Source: Actinacidiphila oryziradicis
Lineage (GTDB): Bacteria; Actinomycetota; Actinomycetes; Streptomycetales; Streptomycetaceae
Assembly (NCBI RefSeq): GCF_005047355.1
Contig: NZ_SUMC01000015.1
Coordinates: 62,001-126,000 of the forward strand
Direction of reading: 5' to 3'
DNA: 64,000 nucleotides
The translations under genes and the position numbers were made by a program. The notes beneath the pieces are model-generated. The model was not told the origin of the DNA, did no database searches, and worked only from the letters and a program-made list of their open reading frames with translations. Below are positions 26,198-34,894 of this stretch, piece after piece. Within the stretch, counting starts at the first letter, position 1. The number at the start of each line of letters is the position of its first letter.

Positions 26198-26210
26198 TTG
26201 ACATGTTAAA
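26198..26210 (+). promoter_or_regulatory. Operator 2 and probable promoter of the GntR regulator
   Basis: TTGACATGTTAAA here is the exact inverted copy of the site at 26135-26147; centres are about 63 bases apart, close to six DNA turns. Its TTGACA can serve as the -35 of the regulator gene, with a weak -10 (GATTCA) about 17 bases on. This suggests autoregulation and possible looping between the two sites. Confidence 0.65.
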
Positions 26211-26260
26211 TTGACGCCCGATTCACCTGGCCCCTTGGGCCTCGAGGAGGTTGATCGTGG

Positions 26261-27385
26261 ATGGCAGGGAAAGCCGGCGGCTCCCGCATTCCGTTGTACG
26301 CGCAGGTCAAGCGGGAGCTCCTGGCCGCCATCGGATCGGGTGAGTACTCGCCCGGAGTCCCCTTCGTCACCCAGCGTGAGATCTGCGAGCGGTTCGACGT
26401 CAGTCACGCCACCGCGGTGCGCGCGCTCAACGAACTCGCCGCCGAGGGCTATGTGGTGCGCCGCCGCGGCCAGGGCACCTTCGTCGCCGACAATCCGGGC
26501 GCCCGCCCGCGGGCGGACCGCTCCATCGCCTGCGTGCTCCAGTTCCAGGGCCCGCACGTCTCCCAGCTGCTCGCCGGCGTGGAGTCGGCCTGTGCCGAAC
26601 TCGGCTACCGGCTCTACCTGCGGCACTGCGAGGGCGACCCGGAACGGGAGGCACGGGCTCTGCTCGACGCGGTCCACGACCAGGTGAGCGGCATCGTCAT
26701 CTACCCCGCCCAGGGCAGCGGAGCGGAGGACGCCTACGCCGAGGTGCGCCGGGCCGGCGTCCCGGTGGTGATGGTCGACCGCTACCGCCCCGACCTGGCC
26801 CACGACGCCGTCGTCGCGGACAATTTAGCTGCCGGGCGCGAACTGACCGAGGCCCTGATCGCCGCCGGGCACCGCACCATCGCCACGCTGTGGGACGAGA
26901 CCGAGGCCACCAGCGTCCGCGACCGCCTCGCCGGGCACGTGGACGCGCTGCGCCGGCACGGCATCCCGGTCCGCCCCGACCTGACGGTACTGCGCCGCTA
27001 CCGCGACCTCGACCCCGAGCAGCGCCGTGCCCGGCTCACTGAGCTGATGCGCGGCAGCCGCCCCCCCAGCGTGCTGCTCTGCGCCAACGGCTATGTGCTC
27101 GCCGCCGCCGCTCAGGACCTGGTCGGCCTCGGCTACGACATCCCTGGTGACGTCGACCTGGCCGGGATGGACGACGCCGGGCCGTTCGACGTGCTGCCGC
27201 TGACCGTCGCGGCGATCTCGCTGCCCTCCCGCACCATGGGCAGCACCGCGATGCACCTGCTGCACCGCCGGATCGCCGGCCAGGACACCGACAACGCACC
27301 GGAGTTCGTGGTCCTTCCGGTCACCGTCCAGACCCGCGGGGCCTCCACCGGCCACCTCAGGGTGGTCGGCCCCACCGACGCCTGA
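26261..27385 (+). CDS. GntR-family repressor with LacI-type sugar-sensor domain; contains a TTA codon
   Basis: 374 residues; GAGGAGG lies ten bases before the ATG. Residues 10-78 are a GntR winged helix (PLYAQVKRELLAAIGSGEYS, VTQREICERFDVSHATAVRA, then a Gly-x-Gly-Thr-Phe wing). Residues 88-370 are a periplasmic-binding-protein sensor as in LacI, the AraR-type chimera. It is divergent from the sugar operon and faces the two inverted operators, so it most likely represses that operon and itself, with an imported sugar or derivative as inducer. Leu189 is encoded by TTA (26825-26827), so its translation may depend on bldA. The mannonate dehydratase gene follows 33 bases later. Confidence 0.9.
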   Translation: MAGKAGGSRIPLYAQVKRELLAAIGSGEYSPGVPFVTQREICERFDVSHATAVRALNELAAEGYVVRRRGQGTFVADNPGARPRADRSIACVLQFQGPHVSQLLAGVESACAELGYRLYLRHCEGDPEREARALLDAVHDQVSGIVIYPAQGSGAEDAYAEVRRAGVPVVMVDRYRPDLAHDAVVADNLAAGRELTEALIAAGHRTIATLWDETEATSVRDRLAGHVDALRRHGIPVRPDLTVLRRYRDLDPEQRRARLTELMRGSRPPSVLLCANGYVLAAAAQDLVGLGYDIPGDVDLAGMDDAGPFDVLPLTVAAISLPSRTMGSTAMHLLHRRIAGQDTDNAPEFVVLPVTVQTRGASTGHLRVVGPTDA

Positions 27386-27418
27386 TTCCCCGCCCCGCCC
27401 ACCCAGCGAAGGGACCGC

Positions 27419-28738
27419 ATGTCCAGCATCGACGCCCACACCGACACAGCGACCGACCCCAACCGCCTGCTCGACGCCGACGGCGGACTTCCGCAGGCCC
27501 GACCGCCGTGGCCCCCCCGCGACAGCCTGCGGATCACCTCCGTACGCGCTGTGGTCACCGCCCCCGAGGGTGCCCCGCTGGTGGTCGTCCGCGTGGACAC
27601 CAGCGAACCCGGCCTGTACGGGCTCGGCTGCGCCACCTTCACCCAGCGCTACGCGGCCGTGGCCGCCGCGGTCGATGAGCATGTCGGCCCGCTGGCCGTC
27701 GGCCGCCACCCGGCCGACATCGAGGACATCACCAGGCTCATCCACTACTCCTCTTACTGGCGCAACGGGCCGGTGCTGAACAACGCGCTCTCCGGCGTGG
27801 ACCAGGCGCTGTGGGACATCGCCGGGAAGCGGGCCGGGCTGCCCGTGTACGAGCTGCTCGGCGGGCGGTCCCGGGCCGCGGTCGAGGTCTACTCGCACGC
27901 CGCGGGGCACAGTGTCGAGGAAACCCTGGACCAGGCCGAGCAGCTGGTCGCGGCCGGCTATCGCAACGTCCGGCTGCAGACGGGGCAGCCAGGTCTTGGC
28001 GCTTACGGCGCTCCCGGTACGCCGGGCGGCTACCCGCGCTCCCCGCATCCGGACGGCTGGGACCCGGAGCGCTACCTGCGCACCACCCCGGCCCTCTTCG
28101 CCGCGGCCCGCGAGCGTTTCGGGCCGGAGCTGAACCTGATGCACGACGTGCACAGCCGGCTGACACCCAAGCAGGCCGTGGTGCTGGCCCGGGCCCTGGA
28201 GCCGTACGGGCTGTCCTTCCTGGAGGACGTCATCGCGCCGGAGTACTACGACCGGCTGCCCGAGGTCCGCGCGGCCTCCCCGGTGCCGATCGCGGTCGGC
28301 GAGCAGCTCGGCTCGGTGCCGGACGCGGTGCGCCTGATCCGGGACGGCGGCGTGGACCTGCTGCGGCTGCACACCTCCTCGGTCGGCGGGCTGACCCCGA
28401 CCCGCAAACTGGTGGCGCTGTGCGAACTGCTCGGCGTGCGCACCGCCTTCCACTCGCCCGGCGACATCTCGCCGGTCGGTGTGGCGGCCAACCTCGCTGT
28501 GGACGTCAACACCCCGGCGTTCGGCTTCCAGGAGTCCCACGAGTACAACAACGCGACCCACGAAGTCTTCCCGGGCACCCCGGTGGTCCGCGAGGGATAC
28601 CTGTATCCCTCGCAGCAGCCCGGCTGGGGTGTTGAGCTGGACGAGAAGGCGGCAGCCGCCCATCCGCCGACCAAGTTCCTGCACGAGCGCTGGTCCGCCC
28701 GGGTCCGCCGTCCGGACGGGGCACTTGAGGCACCGTAG
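27419..28738 (+). CDS. Enolase-superfamily sugar-acid dehydratase (D-mannonate/D-gluconate dehydratase type)
   Basis: 439 residues, GAAGGGA before the ATG. Metal ligands are Asp243 (MHDVHSR), Glu269 (FLEDVI) and Glu295 (GEQLG), each 26 apart, with His245 and His345 (FHSPGD) 2 and 102 after the Asp. This is the spacing of the ManD family (Asp210, His212, Glu236, Glu262, His312 in the reference enzyme, from memory). It dehydrates D-mannonate or D-gluconate to 2-keto-3-deoxygluconate; many family members have low activity, so the true role may be regulatory or different. It is probably co-transcribed with the GntR gene. The last codons lie inside a repeat element that also supplies the terminator. 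Confidence 0.88.
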   Translation: MSSIDAHTDTATDPNRLLDADGGLPQARPPWPPRDSLRITSVRAVVTAPEGAPLVVVRVDTSEPGLYGLGCATFTQRYAAVAAAVDEHVGPLAVGRHPADIEDITRLIHYSSYWRNGPVLNNALSGVDQALWDIAGKRAGLPVYELLGGRSRAAVEVYSHAAGHSVEETLDQAEQLVAAGYRNVRLQTGQPGLGAYGAPGTPGGYPRSPHPDGWDPERYLRTTPALFAAARERFGPELNLMHDVHSRLTPKQAVVLARALEPYGLSFLEDVIAPEYYDRLPEVRAASPVPIAVGEQLGSVPDAVRLIRDGGVDLLRLHTSSVGGLTPTRKLVALCELLGVRTAFHSPGDISPVGVAANLAVDVNTPAFGFQESHEYNNATHEVFPGTPVVREGYLYPSQQPGWGVELDEKAAAAHPPTKFLHERWSARVRRPDGALEAP

Positions 28739-28840
28739 GTTCGATGACGTTCCAGAACCGGCCGTGGTCCCGGCGGTCTGATACATCCGCCGGGACCAAG
28801 GCTATTCGTGCACCGGGCTTGACCGGTTGAACGGTCTCGG
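28725..28840 (+). repeat. 116-bp repeat, copy 1
   Basis: Begins TTGAGGCACCGTAGG, within the last codons of the mannonate dehydratase gene, and runs to CGGTCTCGG. Copy 2 (32939-33053) has the same orientation and differs at roughly ten positions by my alignment. The two copies enclose the GH2 gene. Confidence 0.9.
28765..28798 (+). terminator. Perfect 12-bp hairpin inside repeat copy 1
   Basis: TGGTCCCGGCGG pairs exactly with CCGCCGGGACCA across a 10-base loop, 26 bases after the mannonate dehydratase stop and before the convergent GH2 stop. It can end transcription from both sides. Confidence 0.8.
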
Positions 28841-28848
28841 AGTTCTTG

Positions 28849-31800
28849 TCAGGTGCCGAACAGGTATAGCTCGTGAAGCGAGACGTAGGTACCGTTGGTG
28901 GACCCGGTGTCGACAAACTTGAGGTAGCGCGCCGACACCGAATCAAGCGTCAGGGTCATGACGCCGGCGTTGCTTACACCGGCCGTGCTCGCCAGCGACA
29001 GAACCGTCGTATAGGCGGTACCGTCCTGCGACGCCAGCACATCCACCCCCGGCGGCAGGTCGCCCGCAGACAGCGCGGAGTCCCATATGACCCGGGTGAT
29101 CGTGTGCGTCGCACCGAGATCCACTCCGTAGTACATGCCCGGTTGCTGCTTGGTGTTGCTGCTCCAGCGGGTCGAGTCGTTGCGGTCGAAGGCGTTGCCC
29201 TCGGCGCCGGTTGTCGGATTCGCGAAGCCCCGCCAGCCGGCCGTGGAAAGCAGGCCGGAACCTGTGCCCTGCCCGAAGCCCACGCCGAGGCCCGCCGCGA
29301 GGGCCGCGACGATCGCCGTCTGCGCCGGCAGCGGAAGCGATACCGCCCACTCGAGCTGGTCGACCACGACCCGGCCGGAACCGACCGGGCCGATCCACAC
29401 GGCACTGCCCGGCACGAATCCGCGTGCGCTCTCCGCCGCGCGTCCGTATTTGGTCTGCTCGTTGCCCTTCGCGAAATAGGCCCAGCTCACCGCCCGGCTG
29501 TCCACGGCCGAGGTGCCGCCGGTCGCGGACACGGTGTGGCCGAGCAGCGCAGTCACCGAGCCCGGCCAGTCGAGGTCGGCGTTGTTCAGCCCGTCGGTGA
29601 CCGCCGACTTCCCGGTCACCACGGCCCCGAGTTGGTGAAGGGAGTCCACCGCCTTCAGTGACGTCCCGGCCGGCAGCACTGCCGCGAACGAGCCGAGCGC
29701 CGCCGGTTTCAGGCCGTTGATCCACAGCGTGCCACCGGCCGACAGCCAACTGTTCAGTGCCGCCGACGCGCCCGCAACGGCGGCGGCCGCGCTGTCCTGG
29801 GAGGCGTCGACGAGCAGGACGTCGATGTCCGCCAGGCTTGCCGCGTCCAGTGTCGTCACTGCCGACGACTTGATCTCCGCCGCCGACACGGTCGCCGGCA
29901 CAGCCGAGCCGGTCGCGGAGACCACACCCAGCTTGGCGGGCGTAACCGCGCGGGTGGCGACATAGTCGACCAGGTTGCGCAGCAGCACGGCCGCGATCGG
30001 TTCCTTCGCGGCTGCGGCGATGACCGGGAACTGGCAGAGCAAGTAGGCCCCGCTGCCGTACGGGGCCTCCGCGAGCGCGCTCGACGCCAGGCCGGGCCCG
30101 ACGTCGGACAACGATGTCACGCTGCCGAACCGGGGTTTGATCAGGGCGCTCGACACGACGAGTTCGCTGTCCGTGTTCCACCACCGCAGATCGTCCGAGC
30201 CGAGGTCCGCCAGAACCGGGTGGTGCGGCGCGACGACGTGCGCGATCGTCTGTGGCACGGTCGAACTGAGCACCGGCCAGGGCAGCAGGTTGGGCAGCGC
30301 TCGCTGGGCGAAGCTGAGGACTGTGCCGCCGCCCTGTACGAAGGCCGTCAACGCGGTGATCTGGTCAGCCGTTGGGCTGATGGACGCCCCTTCGCCGAGC
30401 ACCAGGATCTCGCCCTGCGCCGGCACCGAGGACAGATCCGGTATCGGCCTGGTCGTCACACCGAGTGCGGTCAGCGCGTCCCGGGTCGCGGAGCCGTCGG
30501 TTTCCAGGACGGCGGCCTTGACCGTACGGGAGTTCGTCCGCCGGCCGACCGACGCCGGGTACAGGGTGATCTGGTTCGAGTCGCTGAACAGCCGGCCGCC
30601 GCCCGCGGACACGGAGATCCCCAGCGTCGCCGACGTCACGCGGGTGACGGCGGGCAACGCGACATCGAATGTCACGTCCGCCTTACCGGCCGCGGGAACC
30701 GCCACCTGGCGCGAGCCCTTCATCGTCCGGCCGCCATCCGGACGCAGGGTCCACTCAACGGTGACGGTGCGGTCCGTGCCGACCTCGTCGTAGACGGCGT
30801 AGGTGCGCGTCAGCGTGCTGCCCGCCCAGAAATGCGTGCGGTAGTCGGTGGCGAGGGCCGCGGTCGGTTGCAGGGTCCTGGCCGCCGCCGTGTGGATGGC
30901 GTTCGGCTCGAACGCGGGCAGATCCTGCTCGAACCCCGGGTTCAGCGTCGCGGCGTACCGCCCCACCTGAGTGAACTTCGGACCGCCCGGCTCCGGCAGC
31001 GGCAGCGATTCGCGGTCCGCCTGGAAGGGCAACGGCTTCATGCCGTACCAGACTGTGTTCCACGGCGAGATCCCGGTTATGCCGGCATAGCGGAAGCCTT
31101 CGATCTGCGCGCCGACGATCAGCCCGTGCGCGTCGTAGAAGCCGTCCGCGCCGGCGTAGGCGTCCGGGCCGCCCACTGCGCTGATCGACGACGGCGTCGC
31201 GTAGTACATGGAGCTGAACTCGCCGATCATGAGCGGCTTCTTGCGGTCCCAGTAGTCGCCGCGCGACTCGCCGGGTGCCAGCACGTAGGCCGACTCAGGG
31301 ATCGTGGTGCTGTTCGTGGTGACTTCGACCGGATAGTGATGGCTCTCCAGGTCGCCGGCGGACATCGGGTCCCCGTCGCCCTCGAAGTAGATCGGCCTGC
31401 TGGTGTCCAGCACGCTGATCACCGGTTTGAGCGCGGCCACCTTCGACGCCCAGCTCTGCCCGAAGGCGGCGAGCATCTCGTTCTCGGCGGACCAGGCGAT
31501 CACCGACGGGTGGTTGCGGTCGCGCAGTACCCTCCGGGTCAGGTGGGTGGCGCAGTTGTCCCAGAAGTCCGCGGCCGACAGGGCATAATTGCCCGACGAC
31601 CCGTAGATGCCGGACTCGGCGACGATGAGCAGGCCGAGTTCGTCGGCGACGTCGTAGAACACCGGCGGGTACGGCATGGCGTGCAGCCGCAGATAGTTCA
31701 CGCCCAGTTGACGGCACATCTGGAACCACGCGGTCGCGTAGGCGCGGCTGTTCTCGATTGAGCCCATGTAGTGCCATGAGTCGCCACGCAGCTTGATCGG

Positions 31801-32865
31801 CCTGCCGTTGAGGTAGATGTCGGTGCCGCTGACCCATACCTCGCGGAAACCGAACCGCACCGTCCTGGTGTCGTGGGGCTTGCCGGCCTGGCTGGGCAGG
31901 AGGCGCACCACGAGCTGGTGCAGGTGCGGGTCCTCGGTGGACCACAGGTGCGGGTCGGCCCAGCCCTGCGTGAACGACACCGTCGCGGTGCCACCCGCGG
32001 GGACGGACACCTGCCGGACGGCCCGCAGCACGGGTCTGTCGCCGTCGGTCACCACATGCTCGACCCAGGTGGTCGCCGGGGAGGTGCCGTTGTTGGTGAC
32101 GGTGGTTGTCACCGAGATCGTGCTGTTGCGGACGGACGTCTCGACGAAGCTGTCGGACACATGTACGGGGGTGCGGGCCAGCAGCCACACGTCCTGCCAG
32201 ATGCCGGCGCAGTCCTGCCCCCACCACGACCCGGCCGGGTGGTGCCAGCCGTCGCTCTGTTTCGACGCCACCTCGCCGGACCGGACGAGGACGTGCACGG
32301 TGTTGTCGTTCCCCCAGGCCACACTGTCGGTGACGTCGGCCTCGAACGGCAGCAGGCCTTCGACGTTGTGAGCGACCTGCACTCCGTTGAAGAACACGGT
32401 CGACTCGAAGTTGACGGCCTCGAAGCGCAGCACGATCCGGTTGCCGCGCTGCGCGACCGGCACTGTCAGGGTGCGGCGGTACCAGGCGACGTCCACGCTG
32501 TTCCAGGCCGATGGTGTGCCGAACAGGTCGTAGGCGTTCCAGTCGGTCGTGAAAGAATTGCGGGTCATGTTCCACTCGGCCGGCACCGGGATCGCCGCCC
32601 AGTCGCCGGACGCGGGCGGCTCGATGGGCGTGCCGGTCGTGGGCAGGAAGTCCCAGGTCCCGTTGAGGGACTGCAGAATGGTGCCCTCGGCGGGTTGGGT
32701 CTGTGGCTCGCTCGTGCGGGATGCCGCCGCCGCGCTCGGCACTCGCGACAGCGCCAGCAGCGCCATCACGCCGGCGCCGCCGGCGAGTACTTGTCGGCGG
32801 GCCAGGGCGGCTCGTGGTTTCACGGGATCGAGGTCGTCGCGGGCCGGCCTGCGGTCGTCGTTCAT
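28849..32865 (-). CDS. Large secreted GH2 glycosidase with C-terminal discoidin module
   Basis: 1338 residues, GAGGAG before the ATG. The N-terminus has a Tat-type signal (ALARRQVLAGGAGVMALLAL) ending near AAAA-S. GH2 domains follow: sugar-binding jelly roll (60-230), Ig-like domain (about 235-345) and TIM barrel with NHPSVIAWSAENEM, acid/base Glu463, and the nucleophile in LMIGEFSS, Glu549. Residues about 800-1180 include repeated flavodoxin/amidotransferase-like folds (ILVLGEGASISPTADQI; IDVLLVDAS) seen in large beta-galactosidases. The end (1200-1338) is an F5/8 C module ending VSLHELYLFGT. It probably cleaves beta-galactosides, beta-mannosides or beta-glucuronides outside the cell. It stands alone between the two repeats. 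Confidence 0.88.
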   Translation of the reverse strand: MNDDRRPARDDLDPVKPRAALARRQVLAGGAGVMALLALSRVPSAAAASRTSEPQTQPAEGTILQSLNGTWDFLPTTGTPIEPPASGDWAAIPVPAEWNMTRNSFTTDWNAYDLFGTPSAWNSVDVAWYRRTLTVPVAQRGNRIVLRFEAVNFESTVFFNGVQVAHNVEGLLPFEADVTDSVAWGNDNTVHVLVRSGEVASKQSDGWHHPAGSWWGQDCAGIWQDVWLLARTPVHVSDSFVETSVRNSTISVTTTVTNNGTSPATTWVEHVVTDGDRPVLRAVRQVSVPAGGTATVSFTQGWADPHLWSTEDPHLHQLVVRLLPSQAGKPHDTRTVRFGFREVWVSGTDIYLNGRPIKLRGDSWHYMGSIENSRAYATAWFQMCRQLGVNYLRLHAMPYPPVFYDVADELGLLIVAESGIYGSSGNYALSAADFWDNCATHLTRRVLRDRNHPSVIAWSAENEMLAAFGQSWASKVAALKPVISVLDTSRPIYFEGDGDPMSAGDLESHHYPVEVTTNSTTIPESAYVLAPGESRGDYWDRKKPLMIGEFSSMYYATPSSISAVGGPDAYAGADGFYDAHGLIVGAQIEGFRYAGITGISPWNTVWYGMKPLPFQADRESLPLPEPGGPKFTQVGRYAATLNPGFEQDLPAFEPNAIHTAAARTLQPTAALATDYRTHFWAGSTLTRTYAVYDEVGTDRTVTVEWTLRPDGGRTMKGSRQVAVPAAGKADVTFDVALPAVTRVTSATLGISVSAGGGRLFSDSNQITLYPASVGRRTNSRTVKAAVLETDGSATRDALTALGVTTRPIPDLSSVPAQGEILVLGEGASISPTADQITALTAFVQGGGTVLSFAQRALPNLLPWPVLSSTVPQTIAHVVAPHHPVLADLGSDDLRWWNTDSELVVSSALIKPRFGSVTSLSDVGPGLASSALAEAPYGSGAYLLCQFPVIAAAAKEPIAAVLLRNLVDYVATRAVTPAKLGVVSATGSAVPATVSAAEIKSSAVTTLDAASLADIDVLLVDASQDSAAAAVAGASAALNSWLSAGGTLWINGLKPAALGSFAAVLPAGTSLKAVDSLHQLGAVVTGKSAVTDGLNNADLDWPGSVTALLGHTVSATGGTSAVDSRAVSWAYFAKGNEQTKYGRAAESARGFVPGSAVWIGPVGSGRVVVDQLEWAVSLPLPAQTAIVAALAAGLGVGFGQGTGSGLLSTAGWRGFANPTTGAEGNAFDRNDSTRWSSNTKQQPGMYYGVDLGATHTITRVIWDSALSAGDLPPGVDVLASQDGTAYTTVLSLASTAGVSNAGVMTLTLDSVSARYLKFVDTGSTNGTYVSLHELYLFGT

Positions 32866-32938
32866 GGACTGCTCCTCTTGTTGTAGTCCCTGAGGCGACT
32901 TTCATCGCGGCGGTGGGGTTCGGGCTCGCACCGCGGAT

Positions 32939-33053
32939 TTGAGGCACCGTAGGTTCGATGACGTTCCGGAACCGGCCGTGGTCTCGGCGGTCTGGTACAC
33001 CCGCCGGTACCAAGGCCCTTCGTGCACCGGGCTCGACCGGTCAATCGGTCTGG
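32939..33053 (+). repeat. 116-bp repeat, copy 2
   Basis: Direct copy of 28725-28840, upstream of the GH2 start. The hairpin is kept but imperfect (TGGTCTCGGCGG against CCGCCGGTACCA). Unlike copy 1 it is not attached to the end of a gene; the bases before TTGAGG are unrelated. Confidence 0.9.
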
Positions 33054-33340
33054 TGCGGTCACCGCATCGGTTCACCGGGTCCGTCTGGTGCCGGGTCCTT
33101 CCTCAAGCGCCGGACAGGCCCTGGGAGCGCGCCGAAGATCTATGCCGGATCAGCGAGCGACCCAGACCTTCAGCACACCCCTAGCCGCACATTTCGCACA
33201 TGGCATTTCGGTTAAATCGGTCTTCTGTCAAGCTCGGATCAATCGATCGGATCCAGTCGCAGCGCCCGCGACATGTTCAACGAGCGAGCACAACTACGGT
33301 CGCGAAACCGGTCAAGATCGATCATCCGAGCCCGTAGCCG
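33054..33340. other. Intergenic stretch without recognised content
   Basis: Between the repeat and a permease fragment I see no gene, RNA or element I can name. A moderately AT-rich part near 33190-33260 (TTTCGGTTAAATCGG) could contain the GH2 promoter, but no boxes stand out. Confidence 0.4.
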
Positions 33341-33814
33341 TCACCCGCCGGAGTGACGTGCGGAAGACAGGCCTAGCCGGCCGGCTGGTCCGCGGCCGTC
33401 GGCGTGATGCCCTGGATGCCGACGGTCGCGCTCGCCTGCCACGCCCTCCACCAGATGGCGCTGGAGCAACGCGAATACCACCAGGATGGGCGCCGCGACG
33501 ATGACCGTGGCCGCAGCGATCAGTGGCCATTGCGTGGTGTACTGCCCGAAAAAGGAGAACAGCCTGCGGGTGACTGGCCACAGTGCCGGATCGTTCAGCA
33601 TTACCAGGGGCAGGATGAGGTTGTTCCAGCTGCGCACGAAGCCGAAGATGGCGAAGGTGGCCAGCGCGGGCTTCATCTGCGGCATGATGATGGTGAAGAT
33701 GAATCTGACGTACCCGCAGCCGTCCAGCGCCGCTGCTTCGTCCAGTTCCCGCGGGATGCTCTTGATGTAGCCGACGAAGAAGAAGAATCCCGCGCCGGCC
33801 AGCGAGGTCATCAC
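33341..33814 (-). pseudogene. C-terminal fragment of a MalG-type permease
   Basis: The frame opens with GAGFFFFVGYIKSIPRELDE, the EAA loop, and continues through MKPALATFAIFGFVRSWNNL to LLQRHLVEGVAG. It matches the last third of the intact permease at 52853 almost residue for residue. The first four helices are missing, and the tail is extended into non-homologous sequence. It cannot work alone. It is probably what is left of an importer once attached to the ThuA/Gfo/GH38 gene block to its right. Confidence 0.85.
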
Positions 33815-33944
33815 CAGCCGTCGGTCGATCGGCCACCGGGGTCCTCCAGGAGTTCAGGCGGAGCGGGCCCGGTGGGTCAGCGTCCGGCGCTGGTGAAGGG
33901 GTACAGGGGGGCGGGAGAACGGCCTCCGTGCCCTCGGACATTAA

Positions 33945-33972
33945 ATCCATCGACTGGAGATAGTCAATGGAT
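33945..33972. promoter_or_regulatory. Operator-like inverted repeat upstream of the mannosidase cluster
   Basis: Arms ATCCATCGACT and AGTCAATGGAT are complementary at 10 of 11 positions around six bases. It lies between the permease fragment and the promoter of the ThuA/Gfo/GH38 genes. It is a plausible site for one of the two ROK regulators encoded downstream; that is a guess from position. Confidence 0.5.
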
Positions 33973-34134
33973 GCTGCAGTGGGCAGTAGTCGTGCGGTGG
34001 CGATCCAGGAGAGCTGACTGAGGGACGGATCGAGTGGGTGCGGCCCCTGAAGCACCTGTTGCGGCATCGGCCCGAATCCCGCGCCGCAGTGGTGCGAGGG
34101 CGGCGGCCCCGCGTGTCGCGGTTTCTCCAGCGTA

Positions 34135-34164
34135 TTGACAAACTATGGCACCGATTCGTAGGTT
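34135..34164 (+). promoter_or_regulatory. Sigma-70-type promoter for the mannosidase cluster
   Basis: TTGACA (34135-34140), 18-base spacer, TAGGTT (34159-34164). The first gene (broken ThuA) starts about 70 bases later. Good -35, acceptable -10. Confidence 0.55.
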
Positions 34165-34235
34165 CGCTGGGCAAGCGACTACCGCCCAACTCCGTGGGCC
34201 ACCGCGCACGGTGCCGATGGGAGCGTGCGATCACC

Positions 34236-34894
34236 TTGACCACTCACACCACCCGACGGGCGATGGTCGTCCGAGGCGGCTGGGACGGACACAAACCCGA
34301 GGAGATCAGCGACGGCTTCGTCCCCTTCCTGAAGGAACAGGGCTTTGCCGTTGAGACCTCCGAGGACCTCGCGGTCTACGAGGACACCGAGCGCCTGGCC
34401 GCCACCGACCTGATCGTGCAGTGCTGGACCATGGGCACGATCACCCGCCAGCAGAGCGACAACCTCGCGGCCGCGGTCCGCGCCGGTACCGGATTCGCCG
34501 GCTGGCACGGCGCGTCGTCGACTCCTTCCTCGACCACGGCTACCACCTGCTCACCGGTGGCCGGTTCGTGATGCACCCGCCCGAGTTCCTCGACTACACC
34601 GTGCACCTGCTGCCGGAGCAGGCGGAACACCCCGTCATCGCGGGGCTCCAGGACTTCGACGTGCACACCGAGCAGTACTGGCTGCTCACCGATCCGCACA
34701 TCGAGGTACTGGCTACCACCACCTTCCCGCCCGACGACCTGCGTGACCGGCCCGCGGTGATGCCCGCGGTCTGGACCCGGAGCTGGGGCGCCGGGCGGGT
34801 CTTCGTCTCGACCATCGGGCACAAGCCCGACGATTTCGACGTGCCGGAGGTCCGCACGTTGACGGAAAGGGGATTGCTGTGGGCGAGCCGCTGA
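34236..34894 (+). pseudogene. ThuA-domain gene disrupted by a one-base frameshift
   Basis: The first half reads RRAMVVRGGWDGHKPEEISD up to GTGFAGWHG, then the frame is lost. The second half (RVVDSFLDHGYHLLTGGRFV to the end GLLWASR) continues in another frame. Alignment with the intact ThuA at 21239 (GWHGGIIDSF) places the loss of one G near 34511-34513 (expected GGCGGCGTCGTC, found GGCGCGTCGTC). The start is TTG 34236 or ATG 34263. The gene overlaps its dehydrogenase partner by 16 bases, as expected of a former functional pair. A sequencing error cannot be excluded. Confidence 0.85.

Noticed and set aside
31295..33013. 572-codon minus-strand frame through the GH2 start and repeat copy 2
   Set aside because: Out-of-frame reading of the GH2 gene. 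Its N-terminal part resembles that of a frame over repeat copy 1 only because the DNA repeat is shared.
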